From NCBI GenBank assembly GCA_011037195.1, contig JAAEAF010000265.1:18299-82298 (forward strand): a stretch of DNA of 64,000 bases. The letters run 5' to 3'. Source of the stretch: Triatoma infestans. Its lineage: Eukaryota > Arthropoda > Insecta > Hemiptera > Reduviidae. Below are positions 1-9,564 of this stretch, in pieces (position 1 is the first letter of the stretch; the number at the start of each line of letters is the position of its first letter). The position numbers and the translations under genes were made by a program. A model generated the notes under the pieces. The model was not told the DNA's origin, searched no databases, and saw only the letters and a list, made by a program, of their open reading frames with translations.

Positions 1-2
1 GA

Positions 3-1376
3 GAAGTGATGCCCAGTGTAGGCGTGGGTATAGTAGGACTTATGCTAACTGCAGGACTGGCAGGATTATTCCTTTATCCTTTTGGAGGTGCAATAGCGAG
101 AAGAAATTATGACAAAGCACCAACTCCAATGTCAGAATCACACACGTATTACTACAACAGCTATTCACCGCACCCTGAGCCTGAACCAAGCAATGCTCAA
201 CCTGAAGAGAAAGTATTCGGACAAGTTTTATCGAGTATGAACCAAAATACCTTTAATCCATCACCTCCTTATGATGGATCTAAATATACAGCCAACAATC
301 ACAAATACAGGTATGACATACATGATTACAGTGTGAACGGATATGCAGGAACCAATGATTATTCTACTTTACCAGATTCTGTCAAAAATGGTGATTATCC
401 GCCATCGGATTCGTCAAAATATTACAGTATGGATCCAATAACTACCCATTACAAACTTACTGACAGTTCATCGCAGACGGATACATTCAAAACAGAAGGA
501 AATAATTATCCCAGCCTTACCGAATACACATCCTATACGAATGCAGCTTCTGTGGGAACTGTGAGCTCTTTTGAAAATTCTGCAGAAATCAAGAAAAATG
601 AAACAACCGTTGGCGAAGATAAATCAGACAAAAGTCCACCACAGTTTTCCGCACTTGTCGGTTCACCACATTTCACAAATACTGATTATGTAGGTTCAGT
701 ATCATTGACTGGTAGCTATGGCGCACAAGAAGTACGGCATAGGACAGGTGCGCAAGCAGCTTCGGATCATGGTCCGAGAAGTCTGTTAAAACGCTCTGAA
801 AGAGATGTGCACGATGATTTTGCTAACGAAATAGATTCTACGGATGAGAAATTATTGCGTAAACCGTCGGAAATTCCTTCAACTAAATTTCCGACCAGTA
901 AAGTGGAGGCTGCAACAACGTTTAACACTTTTACAAAAACAGAAGTATCTACGATGACAACTGTTAATTATGAACAGAATATAACAGATTCTTCTTATGA
1001 AACCACCACAGAAACAGGAACAAATATCACACACGAATATGGTGATAACAAAGATGTCACTGAATCACCAGATGATAATAATGATGATGATGATGACGAT
1101 GGTGGTGATATATCTTCTCCGAGCAATGATGGTGGTTTTCTAGGATTTCTTAGACGGTTAGCTCATGTTAAACTGAAACTGGGACTTAGCTTGTTGAGAT
1201 CAACCGGCGAAGCATTCCAGAGATATATAAACGTTATGGCAAAGCGAATGGAAAACGCTGTGAGAAACATGGAAACTAAAAGGCAATCAATACCAAATCA
1301 ATGGACTTCTGTAAGCTCTTCCAGACAGAAAAGAAATCTAATACCGAAACAGCGACAATATTTGAAACAAGAGTAA
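3..1376 (+). CDS. 3' coding exon of unrecognised membrane-anchored Ser/Thr/Tyr-rich protein (partial)
   Basis: The frame is open from the window edge (GAA GTG ATG at 3-11) to a TAA at 1374-1376. An upstream exon therefore probably supplies the N terminus, and the ATG at 9 is not necessarily the start. The first 30 or so residues form one hydrophobic stretch rich in Gly, Val and Leu that ends in Arg-Arg, as expected of a signal-anchor or internal membrane segment. About 300 residues follow that are rich in Ser, Thr, Tyr, Asn and Pro and look disordered, then an Asp run (about 1078-1104). The tail is basic and amphipathic (RRLAHVKLKLGLSLLRSTGE) and ends in Lys/Arg-rich sequence. Codon use and low complexity are those of a real insect gene, not a transposon. 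I do not recognise the family. Confidence is good that it is coding and low for function. Confidence 0.7.
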   Translation, partial: EVMPSVGVGIVGLMLTAGLAGLFLYPFGGAIARRNYDKAPTPMSESHTYYYNSYSPHPEPEPSNAQPEEKVFGQVLSSMNQNTFNPSPPYDGSKYTANNHKYRYDIHDYSVNGYAGTNDYSTLPDSVKNGDYPPSDSSKYYSMDPITTHYKLTDSSSQTDTFKTEGNNYPSLTEYTSYTNAASVGTVSSFENSAEIKKNETTVGEDKSDKSPPQFSALVGSPHFTNTDYVGSVSLTGSYGAQEVRHRTGAQAASDHGPRSLLKRSERDVHDDFANEIDSTDEKLLRKPSEIPSTKFPTSKVEAATTFNTFTKTEVSTMTTVNYEQNITDSSYETTTETGTNITHEYGDNKDVTESPDDNNDDDDDDGGDISSPSNDGGFLGFLRRLAHVKLKLGLSLLRSTGEAFQRYINVMAKRMENAVRNMETKRQSIPNQWTSVSSSRQKRNLIPKQRQYLKQE

Positions 1377-2925
1377 AAACTTAATTTTGACAGGTGATAA
1401 TTATTTTTCTATTAAAAAAGAAAAGAAAAAAATTAACCAAATTTATTTCATACAGATTTTATGGAAATTATTTATTGTATTATGCAGGTTTTTTTTTATA
1501 TATTGTAAATAATGATAATTTTTATTTTATTTTTTTGTTATTTAGGTTTCTAGATGTAAATACACGCCATCAAATGTATTATATATTATATATGAAATTT
1601 TTAATTGAGGTAATGACGCATTCTGTCAGGGGACAGCTATGGTATTAAGTTAATTTTTTTTTTTTGGCGTAACGGGAAGACGTGTCTTCAGGATGAATTC
1701 CTCTTTCGGAAAATTTTTTTTTTTTTTTTTATATTTTCTTTTAAATTCTTCTGTTGGAGGGGTTCTTGCTGATTGCAATTCTTTATTCCATTTAACAAAA
1801 TATGTATATGTTTTTTTTAAAGAAAAAGAAAAATGGATTTCCTTAAGCTCACCATATGTTACCTGACCAATTTTCTTTCTTATTTTTCTTTTTTTTAAAT
1901 TAGTTTTACTTGTCGATTTCAACGAAACAGGCGCGCTTACACAACATCCTTGTTTTCTTTACTTTTTTTATTTATTAAACTAAAATAAAAGATCTCAGAT
2001 ATTAACCTGTTGTAAGCGTACACTAAATATCTGTCGCCTCTCCATGAAGTATTATACTGTATTTGTAAGCACAATACATGATAAACATGTTCTTTTGATA
2101 TTTTATATAAATGACTGATAGAAATTGTTAACTTAAAATTGTATTTTTTTTTTTTTTTTAAATAAGTGGCCTAAATCCATTGCAATTTCGTAGCAAATGT
2201 ATATACAAAAATTAAAATAAAATATTTTCGAATAAAATTGTAGTGATCATTCAATAAATGACCATATTGTGATTGTTTTTTTTTTTTTTTGGATACTCTC
2301 TATGAAGAATAGTAAATGCATCTTTGCCTTTACATGCCGTTTACAGAATATTTGGAAAGAGTAGTGATTTTATTTTGGCCAGATTACTAGGTCCTAATAA
2401 TCTCAACTTTGCAGGCACAAGCTTCTCAGTATTACACATAGAAAATAAGAATAACATAGTTTTACGCAAGAGGTGGGTATGGTATTGAAATTGGAGCGCC
2501 ATTGCAACCCTGCACATCAGTTGCGGGATCCAGATAAGTTGATAAGTATCGCCATAATGAGCTCCTCTGTTTCTGAAAAATTCATTTTACTGAGAAATCC
2601 TTACTTTACGGCGAGATCTAAAATACTGTTTAGCCACCTAAAAGCCTTATTTGCTGATATCTTGTAAAGTTGCTGGCTTCTTCAGAGTATCCATTAATAA
2701 TATTTAATTGAATTCCAAATTAATCTAATTTATTTCCTTGTCATGTTTGGTTATGGGACGCCATGAGTATATTGATGAGTTGGAGAGCAAAACACGGAAG
2801 GTGGTGTGTGTATATACTTATAAGTATGTTCCTCAATGTATAGGGGCAAAGTATGGTTTTAATCATGAGGTCTCCTTTTAAGAGCCATTATAGAATGGGA
2901 GCCCTTTTACGGCAAATCAAACTGC
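1377..2925. other. AT-rich 3' flank, no gene seen
   Basis: The presumed 3' UTR of the first gene is followed by AT-rich sequence with several T homopolymers (about 1650, 1710, 2145 and 2280). Short open frames here are low-complexity Lys/Phe/Asn products. I see no protein or RNA motif. Confidence 0.5.
2216..2258 (+). terminator. candidate polyadenylation signals of the upstream gene
   Basis: Three AATAAA hexamers lie at 2216-2221, 2231-2236 and 2253-2258, about 850 bp after the stop codon at 1376. T- and GT-rich sequence follows, as expected downstream of a cleavage site. The sequence is very AT-rich, so chance matches are common. Confidence 0.3.
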
Positions 2926-3130
2926 ATTATGAGTGCATCAGAACTCGAGTACAAGTCTAAATATTTAGGAAACTGGAAACTAGATTCTCTAGATTCTCTG
3001 ACTTCAGGTCAGGCGGAAAAAGGTTTAATTTGACTGGAAAACCTATATATTATATTTATTTTATATATATATATATATGTGTGTAAAGCACACACACAAA
3101 CGCCCGAGGGAGGGGGTTTAAAATACATAT
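2926..3130 (+). repeat. left copy of ~205-bp direct repeat
   Basis: Begins ATTATGAGTGCATCAG and ends in TTAAAATACATAT. It matches 3904-4107 almost base for base. The main differences are a small internal duplication (TAGATTCTC twice) here and TA-run length changes. The two copies lie immediately outside the LINE fragment at 3131-3903. Confidence 0.85.
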
Positions 3131-3903
3131 TTTTTTTTTTTTTTTTTAGCTTATCTTATAGAAAATACATTTCATAGGTAGGGAGTCCAGGTAATTAAAA
3201 TGCTTAGGTAAATAGGACCGACTTAAAGAATGCGAGTTGACCTCTTTCTATAATATTTGAATAAGGGCACCCCCAAACTTCTGTCTGGTACAAAAGAATA
3301 CTTTTAGCTATGGAATCGTACAGTCGGCATTTGGTTGCCCATGTATCCGACTTACTGGCCTTCAGGATGCTTAGAACAGCTGACCTATCCGCAACATCTT
3401 TATTTTAGATAGCCGCTGTCTAAATTTGCCTGATGAACAGAAAGGTATACCCAAATAACTAAAGTATTTACCACCTCTATGGTACTGGTATCATATTTAA
3501 ATTCTTTGAACTTTGCGGGCCTGCCCCCTTTGCTGAATATTAATATCACTGTTTTCTCGACATTGACATTTAATGAGTTATTGTTACAGTTCTGCTTCAT
3601 TATATGTAGAATATTTTGAGTTTCCTGCCAAGTTGATGCGAGGATCACCACATCATCCGCATATTTGAGCATAAGAAATCTCTGTCCTTCATTATATTAA
3701 TCCCCTTAGCACCCCTTTCTTTAAAGAACGAAATCATATCGGCAATAAAGAGAGAAAAAAACAGTGGGCTTAAGACCTCCCCTTGAAGGACGCCCTCAGT
3801 AACTGAGATTTTCTTTGAAGTCTGACCATCTTGACATATAATGAAGTCGGCATTGTCATATAAAATTTTCATTATTCTCAAAATATAATATATATATAAT
3901 CTG
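3131..3903 (-). mobile_element. 5'-truncated non-LTR retrotransposon, reverse transcriptase fragment
   Basis: On the minus strand two frames, offset by a frameshift near 3660, give RT landmarks. The first is EGVLQGEVLSPLFFSLFIAD (3881-3710), equivalent to the GxxQGxxLSP block. The second is LKYADDVVILAST (about 3672-3630), which holds the catalytic YADD box. Degraded downstream RT sequence (TEVWG, then IIERGQLAFFKSVL) follows to about 3160. A T run at 3131-3149 is the poly(A) tail of a minus-strand copy. The element starts inside the RT, so it is 5'-truncated, and it is disabled. The clade is not certain. Confidence 0.8.
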
Positions 3904-4107
3904 TATTATGAGTGCATCAGAACTCGAGTACAAGTCTAAATATTTAGGAAACTGGAAACTAGATTCTCTGACTTCAGGTTAGGCGGAAAAAGGTTTAATT
4001 TGACTGGAAAACCTATATATTATATTTATTCTATATTTATTTTATATATATATATGTAAAGCACACACACAAACGCCCGGGGGAGGGAGTTTAAAATACA
4101 TATATAT
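3904..4107 (+). repeat. right copy of ~205-bp direct repeat
   Basis: Second copy of the repeat at 2926-3130, starting within about 20 bp of the truncated 5' end of the LINE. Its right end is cut by the Tc1 terminal repeat that starts at about 4105. Confidence 0.85.
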
Positions 4108-4133
4108 AAACTATTGTGCAAAAATATTGCATC
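4105..4133 (+). repeat. Tc1 left terminal inverted repeat
   Basis: Reads TATAAACTATTGTGCAAAA then ATATTGCATC. It pairs with 5595-5623 in reverse complement. The leading TATA probably contains the TA target dinucleotide. Confidence 0.85.
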
Positions 4134-5594
4134 ACTCTATATATTAATTTTTTATATTAAAAAGCTCTCCCTGGATCACTATTTTGCTTTTTTTATTTTA
4201 TTACACTACTATATATAGTATGTATGAAATAAATTAATTTTACTACAAGGGATCTGGAAGGAGAAAATTAAAATAAAAAGCAAAATAACGAAAATACCAT
4301 TTTATTAATAGTTAACAAAAAATAATAATCAAATTAGAAAACACAATGTGAATAATCTTTCAACAACATCTTGTAACTCCTCCTCTTACTCTGATGACTT
4401 CTTGGAGTGTCTGAGGCATGGAAGAAATCATGTTCATTATGCTTTGTTTATCAATATTCTCCCTTCCTCCCTGATGCAATTTCGAGCTCATTCAAGGTGT
4501 TTGGGAGGTTTTGTCGACCTCTCAGTCGTCTCGCCATCATGTTCCAGACATGCTCTATGGGATTGAGGTCTGGGCTCCTCGGCGGGATCTCCAACAATGT
4601 GATCTCCACCTCCTATGAATATGTGATCTCCACCTCCTATGAAGGTCAATATTGGCTGTTATGGTCTTGCATTATCTTGTAAAAAGAGAAAATTTTCTCT
4701 TACAAATGAAGCAAAAGAGATTACATAATCATCTATACCAGGAGATTACTGTCACATACCTGAGAGCAGTCAAAGCACTACCAGATAACCTGGGAATTTC
4801 CTTGCGGGCTTCCAAATTAATGCCACTCCAGATTATAATTGAGCATTCTCCAGAACTTAATCTCGAAGGGATATGGTAAGCAGCGTACGTCAGCAAAGAG
4901 AACTCGCCTCCAGTGATCTACTGCCCATTCCACATGTTTACGAGCAAATGCCAGCCTGGAAACTTTATGAATTATGGAGAGGGCCTGTGGCAGGTCTCCA
5001 GGATGGCAGATTTTGTTCGTGAAGTCGTCTTCTCACTGGCCAACTTGATATTTAGACATTTCGAAATTCGTAAATTAGACCTCGGAGCTGATTTCCGGGG
5101 AGAAAACGATTTCTCGCGCCAGTTAGTCGAAGAAATCGGTCGTCCCGGACTGTGGTAATCCTTCGCCTGTCTTGTCCAGGTCTTCTGCTGTAGCTTCATA
5201 TCTCTCTGTATCGCCTAAGAATCTAGATACTGTGGACTGATTGATTCCAAGCCTCTGTGCAATTCCACACTGACTCATCCACGTTTCTGAAAATTTCACG
5301 ATTCTGTCACAGTCATGTTCGCTGAGAGGGCTTCATTATTCATGTTTATTAGAAAATAAGCAATTTAATAAAATTAGAAGAAAAAAATTAGGAAAGCAAG
5401 TTTAACTGCAATAAAGATAACTGCATAATGGTTATTTAGAAGTGTTAATTTATTTTAGCTGATGGAATAGGATCAAGCTAATTCTCAACCCCTTTGGCTT
5501 ATGCAACGGGATGCATTATCATTGAGACTACCGACTAGAAAAAATAAAAAAACAAATAAAGTTTTTTTCTTGATATATTTAATTTTATTGGGAG

Positions 5595-5623
5595 GATGCA
5601 ATATTTTTGCACAGCAGTTTATA
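5595..5623 (-). repeat. Tc1 right terminal inverted repeat
   Basis: Reads GATGCAATATTTTTGCACAG then CAGTTTATA on the plus strand. It differs from the left repeat at two bases. Homology between the IQUB-A and IQUB-B upstream flanks begins right after it. Confidence 0.85.
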
Positions 5624-8406
5624 TTAAAGACGCTGTTGATTCTTGTTAACATAATATCAATGTTTACCATTCGAAAAATAGACCCTAATGCACTGCTTAG
5701 GAAACTCACATGTCAAGAAAAAATAAAACATTTCCAACATATGGTATTTTATATTAACTAATTAAGTAATTTTGAATAAACAGTGTTTTAAAAGGATTTC
5801 TTCCAATTAAATAGTTGAAATATGCAAGAAAATGAGAATAATAAACGCAGACAAACTTCAGAATCTGTATCTAATTCTACATTTGAGGATTTGGGTTGCA
5901 TGGATGAAGAAGATCCATTAATTTATGGAGTTGAGGATGAAAATGATTTGGAAAATGGAAATACTGATAAGTTTACACGAATTATAACAATAAGGGCTCC
6001 TAGTAACGAAGAGCCTGCTAGTATAATACATCATTTTTATGGAATGCTTAATTTTCTCGGTAAGCCCTTTAAATCTGAACTATACCAAAGTTTTGTATCA
6101 AGTTCTCAGTTAGATGACACATTTTATGCTGGTGATTATTCTAATAAAGTATTAATTGCCGGTAAAGACACTGTAGAAATTGTAAAAACGAAACTAGGTC
6201 TAGAGAATATAAGCAACGTTTTATTTGTGCCCAATAAATCTGCCTTAAACCAAATTAGAAAAGATGAATATCATCTTGATGATTTACAATATGATATAGC
6301 AAAAGCAATTGGCACACAACCAGATAAATTAAAACTAGTGTATATAACAAAGCAATTAAACAAATTTAAAAAAAATTATACAAATGTTGAAATAACCGAA
6401 ATGTTAGAGCCAGCATCGCCATCAAAAAATCTAACTTTTGGAGAAATAAATTATATTGCTGTGGTAGTAGAAGCGGAAGTGTACGGTTATGAAGACATAG
6501 TTCTAATAGTGGCTATACAAGATTTGACATATGGATCTCAGTGGTTAGGCGGTTATATAGATTCAGAAAGAGATGTATATTATCACAATGCAGCAACACA
6601 AACTGAACCAAGAAAGCGAAAGTATGAAACACCCTGGACCGAAGCACCTGGCTACAATTGCAGAGACACACAGACTTATCCACCGCATAAAGACATGGGC
6701 ATCAATTTGCCAATAGATCACAGTACACAAATGTGGAGATTTGATCACTATATGCCGGCTGATACTGATCTAATTGTTTATCCAAAGCAATACATAACTT
6801 TCGATGAAAAATACGGCCCTGAGGCAAGAGAGCGAGCTGCCATTGTATTGCAAAAATATTGGAAGAAACATAAAATGGATGTTTATAATAAAAAAATCGC
6901 CGAATATGCAAAACAACAAGCAGATTATGTCATACAAAATTATTGGAGATTCTATAGACCACCTGCTGGTACCTTTATTGACGAAGAAGGACTTGCTTTT
7001 GAGCAGGTGAAAGAAATATTAAACCAACCGAATCCACTAGTTGAAGACAATCGAGAAATATTTAACCGCCAAATATTAAACATAATGTTTCCTTATAGAA
7101 GAAAAGACTTTTACAGATTACATTATCTTATAAATAAATATAAAGCTGATGGAATTAGAGAATTGAAATTAATTGAAAACAGCAGTTACAGAAAAGCAGA
7201 AATATATAATCTGTTACAAAAAACAAATGATATTTTACAGGGGCTAGAAAGGCAAAGTGTACTAGTGAAGAAAGATGCTCTATTAAAAAGTGGTAAGAAG
7301 ATTTTAGAATCTTTATCAGCACCAAAGATAAAACCAAATTTTGATAAAGACATCTTTTATATAATTGACAATGAAGGTATTGAAAACTGTCAACAATTCA
7401 AAGAATTGTATGTATTGTTTGTTAGGGAAGATTTAACCGCTGAACAACGAATAGAAGTGTTAATGCTTTTTATTAAATTGCTAGAGAGTTATGAGGATTT
7501 TGAAATGAAAGATGATCTACTGGAGTTGATGGAAAGAGAGTGCCTTCTTATTTCCAACGGGGTACCTTTCGTGTATCTTAACGATCTTAGGAAACGTATG
7601 CAAGAAATAATACATCATTTTGTCAAAATCTCAGACAGTGTATTATTTCCGAACAAAAGTCCACCAATTGGCAAAGAAATATACAGATGTAAATACTGCA
7701 ACAAATTTAAAAGTGTAAAAGACTTTCCTGTTCATCAACTTCATAAGAAATTTATCCAGTGTAAAACTTGTGCCTATTGTTTCCGTGCAAGTAGAACTTC
7801 AGTAAATATTTCTGAATATCGTGATATACTATTTTATATCCAATCTGATGAATACAGACGCGGCTGTCATAATCAATATGCATCCCTCATATGTCCAAAA
7901 GGTGTCCAATTTATTATTGAAAACATATGGGGTAGTAAATCAATTATAAGTAACATAACCCACCTTTCAGAACTGAGACTTCCAAGATGGGATACTCGCA
8001 AGCCGTGGGCACCCTGGAACTGTATACTCCTATCAACGGAAGAAGCTAAAGTACATGAAGGAATTCAGGATGTATACGAATTCTATGGGGATGAGTTTTT
8101 GAATATAATAAAATATAAGAATTTAAAAGGTTTATTAGAATTCCGTAAAATGGTAGATACTGAAAGAGCAAGCAGAAACGTTTGGGCCAGTTTGCCAGAT
8201 AATGCATTTCATACAGATCCTGAATCATTATTGAATGCTTTCATCCTTTCGGGGGACAGCTTCTTCTATTCTCCTAACAAAAAGATGTTTTAATTCAAAT
8301 GTTCAGCTTATGTAAATGTAATATGACTGTGTAAATATACAAAAAGTTATGATCACCTTATTATTTTCATTATGAGTTTCTCTTATTGCAGTAAAAACAA
8401 TTACTG
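5621..8406 (+). repeat. duplicated block A (IQUB-A plus flanks)
   Basis: This stretch aligns with 23631-26430, including about 200 bp upstream of the start codon (shared GCTGTTGATTCTTGT and AACTCACATGTCA) and about 110 bp after the stop (shared TTCAGCTTATGTAAATGTAA). Homology runs through non-coding flanks, so the A/B pair arose by DNA-level duplication and not by two separate retrocopying events. The left edge coincides with the Tc1 terminal repeat. Confidence 0.85.
5822..8293 (+). CDS. IQUB: IQ motif and ubiquitin-like domain protein, copy A (IQUB-A), intronless
   Basis: An 823-residue uninterrupted frame. After an acidic N-terminal region, a ubiquitin-like fold lies at about residues 130-200 (starts NVLFVPNKSAL). 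The family block GSQWLGGY...HNAATQT is at about 238-262 and RDTQT at about 282. An IQ motif (ERAAIVLQKYWKKHKMD) is at about 336-352, with a second IQ-like helix (ADYVIQNYWRFYRPP) at about 367-381. A C-terminal CxxC...CxxC pair (about 623-650) could bind zinc, and the IQUB signature LPRWDTRKPWAPWNCILL is at about 719-736. Length fits vertebrate IQUB (about 790). Vertebrate IQUB is an axonemal radial-spoke protein in cilia and sperm flagella that binds calmodulin through its IQ motif, so a sperm or ciliary role is inferred. Vertebrate IQUB has many exons; this copy has none. The ATG at 5822 matches the start of copy B. Confidence 0.88.
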   Translation: MQENENNKRRQTSESVSNSTFEDLGCMDEEDPLIYGVEDENDLENGNTDKFTRIITIRAPSNEEPASIIHHFYGMLNFLGKPFKSELYQSFVSSSQLDDTFYAGDYSNKVLIAGKDTVEIVKTKLGLENISNVLFVPNKSALNQIRKDEYHLDDLQYDIAKAIGTQPDKLKLVYITKQLNKFKKNYTNVEITEMLEPASPSKNLTFGEINYIAVVVEAEVYGYEDIVLIVAIQDLTYGSQWLGGYIDSERDVYYHNAATQTEPRKRKYETPWTEAPGYNCRDTQTYPPHKDMGINLPIDHSTQMWRFDHYMPADTDLIVYPKQYITFDEKYGPEARERAAIVLQKYWKKHKMDVYNKKIAEYAKQQADYVIQNYWRFYRPPAGTFIDEEGLAFEQVKEILNQPNPLVEDNREIFNRQILNIMFPYRRKDFYRLHYLINKYKADGIRELKLIENSSYRKAEIYNLLQKTNDILQGLERQSVLVKKDALLKSGKKILESLSAPKIKPNFDKDIFYIIDNEGIENCQQFKELYVLFVREDLTAEQRIEVLMLFIKLLESYEDFEMKDDLLELMERECLLISNGVPFVYLNDLRKRMQEIIHHFVKISDSVLFPNKSPPIGKEIYRCKYCNKFKSVKDFPVHQLHKKFIQCKTCAYCFRASRTSVNISEYRDILFYIQSDEYRRGCHNQYASLICPKGVQFIIENIWGSKSIISNITHLSELRLPRWDTRKPWAPWNCILLSTEEAKVHEGIQDVYEFYGDEFLNIIKYKNLKGLLEFRKMVDTERASRNVWASLPDNAFHTDPESLLNAFILSGDSFFYSPNKKMF

Positions 8407-9108
8407 TTGGTTCGCGGCCTTTTTGACCGTATTGACTTTTCTCTTTCTTTTCTCACTCCTTTTTCTTCTTCATACTGACTCTATTTTCTCTTCTCTTTCC
8501 TTTTCTTCTGCTCTCTTGCTTGCTCTCGTAGGTTGAATTAGGTCTTGCTTCTTGGCCGCTCTTCCTCTCCCATGCTCTATTACCACGCAGTAGTCGTCTT
8601 CTAGATACTGAAAAAGCATCTTTTGTGTTTAATAAAATATCATCGCTTCTGTTTGCTGGTTTACGCAACACAGTATTATATCTTCGCTTCTGCTAAATAC
8701 AGCTACATACATTCCTTCTTAACACAAACACTTTCACACGCATCTCTAAGAGCTTCTACCAGCATCTTCGCGATGGCGCTTCTTTCATCAATCAGTTTGA
8801 AAGTGAGTGACATAAATTTCATTGTAGCTTATTAATTCATTTTGTTATTGTTTAACTATTCTTATTGCTATTCTACTTTACTTCTAGTAAAAGTATAAAT
8901 TAAGGTAAAACAACTAAATTCTAAAAACGTAAAAAGCTATGGCGTACTTAAGGCAAAGCACTCAGCCAATTAAAAAAAAGTACCATAAATTCTTATTAAA
9001 TCAAAAAATTAATAGAAAAAGGTGTCAAAATTTTCTAAGAATAGAAAAAACTACTTTTAAAAAGTCGGAAAATTTGACATGATTTTTTATTGTTACAAAA
9101 AACTCAAG
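8407..9108. other. intergenic, pyrimidine-rich then AT-rich, no gene seen
   Basis: A CT-rich tract at about 8435-8530 is followed by ordinary AT-rich sequence. The open frames are low-complexity and short. I see no motif. Confidence 0.45.
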
Positions 9109-9127
9109 TTAACCCTCCGTCGGGCGC
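9109..9127 (+). repeat. candidate piggyBac terminal end (TTAA + CCCTCCG)
   Basis: TTAA at 9109-9112 is followed directly by CCCTCCGTCGGGCGC. PiggyBac elements insert at TTAA and their ends start with CCC, so this is a good candidate for the 3' end of the minus-strand piggyBac whose transposase ends near 9565. A related module (GGTCGGGCGCATTGTC) repeats about 20 bp further in. I found no convincing partner end near 11.3-11.4 kb. Confidence 0.45.
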
Positions 9128-9320
9128 AATGCCTACAGTAGCGCGGTCGGGCGCATTGTCTGAGAGATACTTAATTTGAACATTATTTTTTGATTTAGAT
9201 AATTGTAATATCTTTTATGTATTGTTTTCTGTAACTCCTCTAGAGAAATGTGTTACACTTGGTGATGGTATGTCACAGGTTAAACTAGATTTTGTAAGTA
9301 ATTCTATCTGAAAATTTTTA

Positions 9321-9354
9321 CCCTGAAGAAGGCAATAAATTTGCCGAAACGTCG
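9321..9354 (+). ncRNA. hammerhead-like motif, Penelope type (CTGAAGA...GAAACGTC)
   Basis: Reads CCTGAAGA, then stem II (GGCAA pairing with TTGCC), then GAAACGTCGG. This is the CUGANGA - stem II - GAAAC - GUC order of minimal hammerheads with a near-absent stem III, a layout described for Penelope-like elements. There is one extra A between CUGANGA and stem II. Activity is untested. Confidence 0.4.
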
Positions 9355-9564
9355 GTAGAAATTTAAAAAGAGTTCTTTTGTATGACCGAACTTCAACATC
9401 AATAGAAGACTATTATAACAAAAACAGAATATGCAAAAGTGTATACAACACAAATAGGCCACTGTATGTTTGAATCTCAGATGAAAAAATGTTATTTTAT
9501 GCCATTTTTTAGTATGAATAACAAACAGTTGGGGTTTCACTTAACTCGTAATAACAATACTACT

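Larger units (their letters stand above)
4105..5623 (-). mobile_element. Tc1-family DNA transposon, transposase degraded
   Basis: Minus-strand translation gives the parts of a Tc1 transposase in order, broken by stops and frameshifts. There is an N-terminal helix-turn-helix (about 5335-5210; WMSQCGIAQRLGINQSTVSR) and then the GRPISSTNWRE linker. The catalytic core is at about 4850-4560, with a degraded IIIWSGI strand. The second Asp block is PPRSPDLNPIEHVWNMMARR, that is PDLNPIEHVW. The length of about 1.5 kb is normal for Tc1. Flanking inverted repeats at 4105-4133 and 5595-5623 match at 27 of 29 positions. The coding frame cannot give a full protein, so this copy is dead. Confidence 0.88.

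Noticed and set aside
8453..8671. Arg/Lys-rich minus frame downstream of IQUB-A
   Set aside because: Low-complexity readout of a CT-rich tract with no family resemblance.
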